Positions 58,801-64,000 of a DNA stretch of 64,000 bases are shown here, in pieces. The position numbers and the translations under genes were made by a program. Origin of the DNA: Sphingomonas oryzagri (lineage in GTDB: Bacteria; Pseudomonadota; Alphaproteobacteria; Sphingomonadales; Sphingomonadaceae); NCBI RefSeq assembly GCF_029906645.1, contig NZ_JARYGZ010000001.1, positions 2,041,208-2,105,207 of the forward strand, written 5' to 3'. Positions within the stretch are counted from its first letter, which is position 1, and every line of letters begins with the position of its first letter. The notes below the pieces were generated by a model, which ran no database searches, was not told where the DNA came from, and saw only the letters and a program-made list of their open reading frames with translations.

Positions 58801-59103
58801 CGCCTCGCGGAACTCGGCGACAGCGTGAAGGCGGCCGCCGAAGCCGGGGCCACCCGCTTCCGCCCGGTGCTGATGACCGCGCTCGCGATGATCATCGGCA
58901 TGGCACCGATGGCGCTGGGCCTGGGCGAAGGCGGCGAGCAGAACGCCCCGCTCGGCCGCGCCGTCATCGGCGGGCTGATCTGCGCGACCATCGCCACGCT
59001 CGTCTTCGTGCCCGTCGTTTTCTCGATCGCGCACCGCAACCACGGCCGCAAGGCCGACCCCTCTCCCGATCTGCCCCAGGGAAATCTCGTTTATGCAGAG
59101 TGA
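55870..59103 (+). CDS. RND efflux permease (AcrB/MdtB superfamily)
   Basis: A 1077-residue inner-membrane pump with the RND pattern of 12 hydrophobic helices and two large periplasmic loops. The first helix region reads 'KPYTFVVLAILILLSGSIAW', helix 4 carries the paired aspartates of the proton relay in 'VGILVDDATVTIENI', and 'FPDIKIPVI' and 'GSWRSTVIIAASIPLAIL' are family marks. GTG 55855, ATG 55870 and ATG 55876 are possible starts; none has a strong ribosome site. It precedes the fusion protein, overlapping by eleven bases. The order permease, fusion protein, outer-membrane factor is less usual than fusion protein first. Substrate unknown. Confidence 0.93.
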   Translation: MAMLQLVKLALSKPYTFVVLAILILLSGSIAWEETPTDIFPDIKIPVIAAVWTYRGLPPQDMSGRVVYYYERQLSTTVNDIDHIESQSLNGIGIVKIFFRPSVDIRTATAQVTSASQTVLKQMPPGITPPLILNYNASTVPILQLALSSGDLSEQKIFDLGQNFIRPSLASVQGAAIPSPYGGKERQIQIDLDPDLLQARKLSAVDVGAALAAQNQIVPAGTTKIGQYEYNVRLNNSPEVVDQLNNLPIKTVDGTTVYMRDVAHVRDGSPPQRNEVRVDGRRAVLMTVLKAGSASTIAIVDQVKALLPKLKETLPAGLHVQPLSDQSLFVKAAVSGVVREGVIAATLTSLMILLFLGSWRSTVIIAASIPLAILAAVAMLSVTGETLNIMTLGGLALAVGILVDDATVTIENINWHLEQGKNVRDSILDGARQIVGPAFVSLLCICIAFVPMFFLPGIAGYLFAPMAKAVVFAMIASFVLSRTLVPTMGNYLLRDHGTEHTAEIMSSHDAMAGRPKSRNPLRRFQQGFEHQFEKVRTYYVAILEFALARRKLFVPAFLGVVLISFALIPLLGRNFFPTVDAGQINLHVRAPVGTRLEETAALFDHIEDHIRGTIPPGELVSIVDNIGLPVSGINRAYSNTGGVGPQDGDILITLSKDHHPTAGYVKALRKALPDAFPGSTFSFLPADIISQILNFGAPAPIDVMVTGPNVKANEGYAHELVEKMGHVAGIADVRLQQADDYPELGFDVDRTQANRLGITENDVTKSLAVNLAGSFQVAPAFWLNPKNGVSYPIVVQTPQYRTDTMADMSNIPVTGSKPGDFQVLGALGTMHREPSPAVISHYAVQPAYDVYATTQGRDLGAVSGDIQKILDATKSDLPKGATVKLRGQVETMNTAFTGLILGLLGAIVLIYLLIVVNFQSWVDPAVIVSALPAALAGIVWMLFATHTPLSVPALTGAIMCMGVATANSVLVTSFARDRLAELGDSVKAAAEAGATRFRPVLMTALAMIIGMAPMALGLGEGGEQNAPLGRAVIGGLICATIATLVFVPVVFSIAHRNHGRKADPSPDLPQGNLVYAE

Positions 59104-60253
59104 CACCATGGCCGAGACCCCGGCCGCTCCGAAAGGACTGAAAGTAGCCGGCGTCGTCGCGGCGGTCGTGGCCGTCGGCGTGGTCGTCGCGGGCACGATG
59201 AGCCGCGCCAGCGACACGCATGAGGCGCAAAACTGGTCCAATGCGCGATCGGTGCCTACCGTACACCTTGTCGACGTGAAGGATTCCGCTGCAACGGACG
59301 GGCTAACCCTGCCCGGAACGATGGCCGCATGGAACGCCGCCAAGCTCTACGCGCGGGTGGGAGGCTATGTGCAGGGCTGGTCCGAGGACATCGGCGCAGA
59401 GGTAAAGGGCGGTACATCGCTCGGCCGGATCGACACTCCTGAACTGGACCAGCAGATCGTCCAGGCGCGTGCTGCTCTGGCCAAGGCGAAGGCCGACGCC
59501 TCTCTCGCCAAATCGACGGCGGCGCGGTGGAACGACCTGCTCACCGATCACTCGGTATCCGAACAGGAAGCCGACGAGAAGAATGGCGATCTCGCCGCCA
59601 AGAATGCGTCGGTGCAAGAGGCCGAGGCCGATCTAGGCCGGCTGATGGCGCTCAAGTCCTACGCCACGGTGCGCGCGCCCTTCGCGGGCGTGGTAACGGC
59701 CCGCAACGTCGATATCGGCGATCTCGTCGGCCCCGGCGCCAGCACGCAGCAGCCGATGTTCTCCGTCGCCGACGTGCGCCGCATCCGTCTCTACGTCAGC
59801 GTACCGCAGACTTATGCGGCGGCGATGACGCCCGGCCTCGATGCGACATTGAGCGTGCCGGATCAGCCCGGCCGCACCTTCGACGCGAAAGTGATCGGCA
59901 CGTCGGGATCGATCAACCCGCAGACCGGTACGCTGGAGGTCCAACTCGTTGCCGACAACCCCGGCGAGGTGCTCAAGCCCGGCGGCTATGCGCAGGTGAA
60001 GTTTTCCGTGCCGGGCCAGGCCGGCACGGTGACGATCCCGTCGAGCAGCCTCGTCTTCCGCGCAGCCGGCACGCAGGTCGCGATGGTCGACGCAGACGAC
60101 CATATCCACATGCAGCCGGTGACGCTCGGTCGCGATCTCGGCGGCACCGTGGAGGTGGTCACCGGTCTCGGTCGCAACGCAAAGATCGTCGACAATCCGC
60201 CCGACTCGATCGCGCAGGGTGAACTCGTCCGGGTCGGCAACGATCATGGCTGA
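59093..60253 (+). CDS. RND periplasmic adaptor (membrane-fusion protein)
   Basis: A 386-residue HlyD/AcrA-type adaptor with an N-terminal membrane segment (about residues 17-35) and no lipobox. The first lipoyl half reads 'ARVGGYVQGWSEDIGAEVKG', an alpha-hairpin of about residues 118-185 follows ('LAKAKADASLAKSTAARWND'), and the second lipoyl half is 'ATVRAPFAGVVTARNVDIGD'. Beta-barrel and membrane-proximal domains complete it ('TGTLEVQLVADNPGEVLKPG'). It links the pump to the outer-membrane factor encoded next, whose start overlaps its stop. Confidence 0.94.
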   Translation: MQSDTMAETPAAPKGLKVAGVVAAVVAVGVVVAGTMSRASDTHEAQNWSNARSVPTVHLVDVKDSAATDGLTLPGTMAAWNAAKLYARVGGYVQGWSEDIGAEVKGGTSLGRIDTPELDQQIVQARAALAKAKADASLAKSTAARWNDLLTDHSVSEQEADEKNGDLAAKNASVQEAEADLGRLMALKSYATVRAPFAGVVTARNVDIGDLVGPGASTQQPMFSVADVRRIRLYVSVPQTYAAAMTPGLDATLSVPDQPGRTFDAKVIGTSGSINPQTGTLEVQLVADNPGEVLKPGGYAQVKFSVPGQAGTVTIPSSSLVFRAAGTQVAMVDADDHIHMQPVTLGRDLGGTVEVVTGLGRNAKIVDNPPDSIAQGELVRVGNDHG

Positions 60254-61685
60254 GGCGCGCCGGCTGCTGGCGCTGGCGGGGCTGTCGGCACTGGCCGGCT
60301 GTTCCTTCGCGCCGGCCTATCATCCGCCCGCGACGATCGCGCCTGTCGCATACAAGGAAGCCGGGCCGTGGCAACCGGCCGCGCCGGCCGACCTGTCGGC
60401 AGCGGGCGACTGGTGGACGCTCTACGACGATCCGACGCTGAACAGCCTCGCCGCAAAGATCGGCACCGACAATCCGACGCTCGCCGGCGCGCTCGGCCGC
60501 TATGACGAGGCGCGGGCCTATCTGGCGGAGGCGCGCTCCGGCCTGTTCCCGCATATCGGGCTCAGCACCGACATCACCGACAACCGCCAGTCAGACAACC
60601 GCCCGCTGCGCGGTTCCAACCAGCCCGATCTCTACCCGGCCGATACGGTGGGCGGGGACATCGGCTACGAGCTCGATCTGTGGGGCCGGGTCCGCAACTC
60701 GGTCGCCGCCGGCAAGGCCGAGGCGCAGGCGAGCGGCGACGATCTCGCCGAACTTCGCCTCAGCCTGCAGGCCAGGCTCGCGACAAGCTATTTCGCGCTG
60801 CGCGGCTACGACCGGCAGATCGATCTTCTCCAGAAGACGGTCGACGCCTTCTCCAAGGCCGACGCCATGACGCGGCGCCGCTTCCAGGGCGGCATCGCCA
60901 ACGGCATCGCCACCGGCCAATCCGGCGCCGAACTGGCCGAGGCGCAGGCCCAGCTGGAAGACGTACGCAACGCCCGCGCGCTGACCGAGCACGCCATCGC
61001 GAGCCTCGTCGGCACGCCGGCTTCCACTTTCACGATCGCGCCCGAACCGGTCGACCTCGCCATTCCCGATGTGCCGGTCGGCCTCCCCTCCACGCTGCTC
61101 CAGCGCAGACCCGACGTGGCGGCAGCCGAGCGCCGCATGTATGCCGCCAACCGGGAGATCGGCGTGGCGAAGGCGGCCTTCTTCCCCTCCATCTCGCTGA
61201 GCGGACAGGGCGGCTTTCAGAATACCGGCCTGCCGAGCCTGTTCACCGCGCCCAACATCTTCTGGTCGGTCGGGCCGAGCGCGGTGCTCAACCTGTTCGA
61301 CGGCGGACGCCGCCGCGCGCAGGTCGCAGTCGCGCGCGCCAGTTGGACGCAGGCCACGGCCGACTATCGCGGCCGGGTGCTCAAGGCCTTTCAGGATGTC
61401 GAGGACGGCCTTTCCGAGCTGCACCATCTCGGAGCCGAGAGTGCGGCAGAGGATCGCGCCGTCGATCAGGCAGCGCAAGCCGAGCGGCTGACGCTCAACC
61501 GCTACGTGAAAGGGGCGGTGAACTATCTCGACGTCGTGACTGCCCAAACCACCGCGCTGCGTGTCCGGCGCCAGGCGATCGCGCTCGATACCCAGCGGCT
61601 GCAGGCCAGCGTCGGGCTGATCCAGGCGATCGGCGGCGGCTGGACCGCACACAATCCGGCATCGCCCCCGACCAGCAAGGGATGA
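60246..61685 (+). CDS. NodT-family outer-membrane efflux lipoprotein
   Basis: A 479-residue TolC-like factor. ATG 60246 gives a lipoprotein signal (LLALAGLSALAGC) with acylated Cys near residue 20. The repeat halves are visible in 'LGRYDEARAYLAEARSGLFP' and 'RPDVAAAERRMYAANREIGV', and 'GYELDLWGRVRNSVAAGKAE' is typical of NodT/OprM-type factors. It forms the outer-membrane exit duct of the pump. It overlaps the adaptor gene by eight bases and is followed 4 bases later by the small secreted protein. Confidence 0.94.
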   Translation: MAEARRLLALAGLSALAGCSFAPAYHPPATIAPVAYKEAGPWQPAAPADLSAAGDWWTLYDDPTLNSLAAKIGTDNPTLAGALGRYDEARAYLAEARSGLFPHIGLSTDITDNRQSDNRPLRGSNQPDLYPADTVGGDIGYELDLWGRVRNSVAAGKAEAQASGDDLAELRLSLQARLATSYFALRGYDRQIDLLQKTVDAFSKADAMTRRRFQGGIANGIATGQSGAELAEAQAQLEDVRNARALTEHAIASLVGTPASTFTIAPEPVDLAIPDVPVGLPSTLLQRRPDVAAAERRMYAANREIGVAKAAFFPSISLSGQGGFQNTGLPSLFTAPNIFWSVGPSAVLNLFDGGRRRAQVAVARASWTQATADYRGRVLKAFQDVEDGLSELHHLGAESAAEDRAVDQAAQAERLTLNRYVKGAVNYLDVVTAQTTALRVRRQAIALDTQRLQASVGLIQAIGGGWTAHNPASPPTSKG

Positions 61686-61689
61686 GGAT

Positions 61690-62076
61690 ATGACGAAGCG
61701 TTTTCCGGTTATCGGCGCAACCCTTGCCGCCGCTCTTGCCACGCCCGCACTGGCGTTGCCTCCGCTTCCCGACTGGCAGCAGCTCGAAGCCTATCATCAG
61801 CAGGATAAGGGCATCGAACTGGCACAGCGGAGTGTCGTCACGGCACTCCCGGTCGGAACGCCGGTCGAAACGGCCCGCGCGGCCTTGGCGGCGGACGGCG
61901 CGCGGTGCAGACCGGCCCGCCACCGGCCGAATGCCGAAACCTGTCTGATCCATCAATATTCCCTGCTCGACGGCGCTGCCGATGACGTGCGCTGGACGCT
62001 GACGTTGATCGAGGATCAGGGGCGGGTTTCCGGCATCCTCGTCGATCGCTCGATCGATCGCCACGGCTCCGCCTAG
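61690..62076 (+). CDS. Small secreted two-cysteine protein, paralogue of 53168
   Basis: A 128-residue protein with a signal peptide (to 'ATPALALP'). Mature motifs 'LPVGTPVETARAALAADGAR', 'ARCRPARH', 'ETCLIHQY' and 'DDVRWTLTLIEDQGRVSGIL', then 'VDRSI', line up in order with those of the protein at 53168, including the cysteine pair twelve residues apart. No named family is recognised. It closes the efflux operon with GAGGAT immediately before the ATG, so it is cotranscribed with the pump. A periplasmic accessory or feedback sensor of the kinase/efflux system is plausible but unproven. Confidence 0.82.
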   Translation: MTKRFPVIGATLAAALATPALALPPLPDWQQLEAYHQQDKGIELAQRSVVTALPVGTPVETARAALAADGARCRPARHRPNAETCLIHQYSLLDGAADDVRWTLTLIEDQGRVSGILVDRSIDRHGSA

Positions 62077-62082
62077 CGATCG

Positions 62083-63048
62083 CTATTTCGTCTGGCGTCG
62101 CGGCGACGTCCCGAACCGTCTCCGGAACCGGCGTGAGAAATGCGCGGGGCTACGGAAGCCCGATGCCATGGCGACCTCGGTGACGGACATGCCGGTCGAT
62201 CGCAGCAATTCCATCGCCCGATCGAGCCGGATGGAAAGATAGGTTTCCGCAACGCTGGCGCCGAGATGGGCGCTACTCAGGCGCTCCAGTTGCCGGAGCG
62301 ACACGCCCGCGCGCCGGGCGAGATGTTCGCGCTCGATCGGTTCCTCGATCGCCTGTTCCATCGCCTCGAGCATCAGCAGCAGGCGGGGATTGGTGCTGCC
62401 GTGGCGCGCCGCGAGATCGGTGCGCTGCGCCCGGTCGGGATCGCGCGGGCCTGCCCCGATGAACCATTCCCCGACACGCGCCGCCAATACCGAACCCTGA
62501 TCGCGGGCGATCAGCCACATCGCGAGATCCAGCCCCGCCGTACCCCCGGCGCAGGTCATCCGGTCGCGATCGATCACGTAGAGACCCTGCTCCAGCATCA
62601 GATCCGGAAACTCGCTCTGGAGCGCGACGACATGCTCCCAGTGGATGGTGGCCCGCCGGTTGGCCAGCAGCCCGGCCCTCGCGAGCAGGAAGGGGCCGCC
62701 GGACACACCCCCGATCGGGACTCCGCGCCGCGCCATCGTGCGCAGCCAGGCGAAGCAGGCGTCGTCCCGAAAGGCGGCGGGATCACCGGCCGCGAAGACG
62801 AACAGCATGTCGCAGTCGATCGCCTCACCGATACCGGCATCCGCAACCAGCCGGGCGCCGTTCGACGCCAGGGCGCCTTCGCCACCCGGCGCGATATGCA
62901 CCCACTCGTAGAGTGCTCTTCCCGCCAGGCTGTTCGCAGCACGAAACGGCTCGATGAAGGACGCATAGGACATCAGTGCGAAGCCGTCGATCAGCAGCAG
63001 GCCGATACGGGTCGTCACCGAAATGAGGTGATTGTCGTGCGTGGGCAT
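62083..63048 (-). CDS. GlxA-type AraC-family transcriptional regulator
   Basis: A 321-residue regulator with an N-terminal DJ-1/PfpI-like domain ('IGLLLIDGFALMSYASFIEP', 'GVSGGPFLLARAGLL') and a C-terminal AraC helix-turn-helix pair ('LARRAGVSLRQLERLSSAHL' and 'VTEVAMASGFRSPAHFSRRF'). These GlxA/GbdR/CdhR-type proteins usually activate catabolism of glycine betaine, carnitine, sarcosine or arginine. ATG 63048 is preferred; a TTG at 63078 would add ten residues. It is divergent from the sarcosine-oxidase-like gene, which fits a role in N-methyl amino-acid use. Confidence 0.93.
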   Translation of the reverse strand: MPTHDNHLISVTTRIGLLLIDGFALMSYASFIEPFRAANSLAGRALYEWVHIAPGGEGALASNGARLVADAGIGEAIDCDMLFVFAAGDPAAFRDDACFAWLRTMARRGVPIGGVSGGPFLLARAGLLANRRATIHWEHVVALQSEFPDLMLEQGLYVIDRDRMTCAGGTAGLDLAMWLIARDQGSVLAARVGEWFIGAGPRDPDRAQRTDLAARHGSTNPRLLLMLEAMEQAIEEPIEREHLARRAGVSLRQLERLSSAHLGASVAETYLSIRLDRAMELLRSTGMSVTEVAMASGFRSPAHFSRRFRRRFGTSPRRQTK

Positions 63049-63129
63049 GAAAACGTCGCATAGAGACGAGCCGATCAATTTTGAAGAAGCTAGTTTTCCT
63101 ATCAGTCACCACGGATGCCCGACTCGACC

Positions 63130-64000
63130 ATGCGTTATTCTCTCCTCTCTCTCGCCGCGAAAGCATTTGGCGGTCATCGCGGATGGGCACCAACCTGGCG
63201 CGATGCGGCGCCGGCCGAGGGCTATGACATCGTCATCGTCGGTGGCGGCGGGCATGGGCTGGCGACGGCTTATTATCTCGCGAAGGTGCATGGCATCCGC
63301 CGCGTCGCGGTGATCGAGAAGGGGTGGATCGGCGGCGGCAATGCCGGGCGCAACACCACGATCATCCGCTCCAATTACGGACTGCCGGGCAACGAGCCCT
63401 TCTACGAATGGTCGATGAAGCTGTGGGAGGGGCTGGAGCAGGAGCTGAACTACAACGCGATGGTCAGCCAGCGCGGCGTGCTCAACCTCTATCATTCGGA
63501 TGGCCAGCGCGATGCCTATGCGCGCCGTGGCAACGCGATGCGGCTCCATGGCGTCGACGCAGAACTGCTCGATCAGGACGGGGTGCGCAAGCTGGCCCCT
63601 TTCCTAGCCTTCGATCATGCCCGCTTCCCGATCCAGGGCGGACTCTACCAGGGTCGCGGCGGCACCGCGCGGCACGATGCGGTGAACTGGGGCTATGCCC
63701 ACGCCGCCTCCGCGCTCGGCGTCGACATCATCCAGAATTGCGAGCTGACCGGCTTCGTCCGCGATGCCTCCGGCGCCGTCACCGGGGTCGAGACGACGCG
63801 GGGCACCATCCGCACCGGCAAGGTCGGCGTCGCGGTGGCCGGCAACAGTTCGCGCGTCGCGGCGATGGCGGGGTTACGCCTGCCGATCGAGAGCCATGTG
63901 TTGCAGGCCTTCGTCAGCGAGGGGCTGAAGCCGGTCATCCCCGGCGTCGTCACCTTCGGCGCGGGCCATTTCTACATCAGCCAGTCGGACAAGGGCGGGC
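63130..64000 (+). CDS. soxB: Sarcosine oxidase beta-subunit-like FAD oxidoreductase, 3' end outside the window
   Basis: The frame opens at ATG 63130 and is still open at the window edge (290 residues seen of about 415 expected). The FAD motif 'YDIVIVGGGGHGLATAYYLA' is followed by 'GWIGGGNAGRNTTIIRSNY' and 'MVSQRGVLNLYHSDGQ', which are characteristic of heterotetrameric sarcosine oxidase beta subunits (covalent-FMN histidine region in 'GRNTTIIRSNY' neighbourhood). It demethylates sarcosine to glycine with the alpha, gamma and delta partners, expected beyond the edge. It is divergent from a GlxA-type regulator. Short of the partner genes, a related N-methyl amino-acid dehydrogenase is possible. 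Confidence 0.88.
   Translation, partial: MRYSLLSLAAKAFGGHRGWAPTWRDAAPAEGYDIVIVGGGGHGLATAYYLAKVHGIRRVAVIEKGWIGGGNAGRNTTIIRSNYGLPGNEPFYEWSMKLWEGLEQELNYNAMVSQRGVLNLYHSDGQRDAYARRGNAMRLHGVDAELLDQDGVRKLAPFLAFDHARFPIQGGLYQGRGGTARHDAVNWGYAHAASALGVDIIQNCELTGFVRDASGAVTGVETTRGTIRTGKVGVAVAGNSSRVAAMAGLRLPIESHVLQAFVSEGLKPVIPGVVTFGAGHFYISQSDKGG

Noticed and set aside
55705-59343. A 1212-residue open frame antisense to the RND permease
   Set aside because: Long antisense frames are expected at this GC content; its translation is low-complexity Arg/His/Asp/Glu-rich with no motif, while the plus strand encodes a complete RND pump.
1-64000. CRISPR arrays, tRNA or rRNA genes, insertion sequences, prophage
   Set aside because: No regularly spaced direct repeats, cloverleaf-like clusters, transposase frames or phage-type genes were seen; this was by eye and a covariance-model search would be decisive for RNAs.

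Overview
The window reads as chromosome of a GC-rich alphaproteobacterium, most likely a Sphingomonadaceae member. The grounds are two large TonB-dependent receptors, including a Caulobacter/Sphingomonas-type one, oxidative non-phosphorylating sugar routes, a NodT-type outer-membrane factor, and protein sequence style. I see no rRNA, tRNA, CRISPR array, insertion sequence or phage gene. Coding density is very high and no gene-free stretch exceeds about 265 bases.

Layout. Bases 1-4680 hold a truncated SLC13/RCK permease, a cytochrome b plus sulfite-oxidase-like lipoprotein pair, and L-serine dehydratase. Bases 4685-17606 form a plant-polysaccharide locus: TonB receptor, two GH43 enzymes and an esterase, then an oxidative L-arabinose/D-galactose route (Gfo/Idh dehydrogenase, SMP-30 lactonase, IlvD/Edd dehydratase, DgoK, DgoA) and an SGLT-type symporter. 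A SleB-like cell-wall hydrolase follows. Bases 18307-31007 combine a GH127 beta-L-arabinofuranosidase, two DUF885 metallopeptidases, an Xaa-Pro (M24) peptidase, a FAD D-amino-acid oxidase, a GntR regulator, an amino-acid permease, a two-cysteine hydroxyproline epimerase and a DHDPS-family deaminase. Together these look like a unit for eating hydroxyproline-rich plant glycoproteins (extensins, arabinogalactan proteins). A shared imperfect palindrome lies in the three intergenic regions from which its transcripts start.

Bases 31099-39478 carry an SDR, a TetR regulator, a second TonB receptor and an acyl-degradation operon (acyl-CoA ligase, SDR, SCP-x-type thiolase, alpha/beta hydrolase). Bases 39619-46403 run divergently as MFS transporter, GH2 beta-mannosidase and three esterase-like genes. 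Bases 46310-49544 hold a divergent GH43 / second GH127 pair. Its promoter carries the same 11-base motif class found at the arabinose locus 30-40 kb away.

Bases 49592-62076 hold a coiled-coil porin and a two-component/efflux locus: two paralogous histidine kinases around one OmpR-type regulator, then RND permease, membrane-fusion protein and outer-membrane factor. Two paralogous small secreted two-cysteine proteins also lie here. Three copies of a 16-base palindrome punctuate it. The right edge has a GlxA-type AraC regulator divergent from a sarcosine-oxidase-beta-like flavoprotein that runs off the window.

The central idea is convergence. Arabinose released by GH43/GH127 and hydroxyproline released by the peptidases can both be funnelled to alpha-ketoglutarate semialdehyde through homologous DHDPS-family enzymes, and galactose through DgoK/DgoA. 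Functions are assigned from protein motifs read directly; operators and pathway links are inferences from repeated motifs and gene order.
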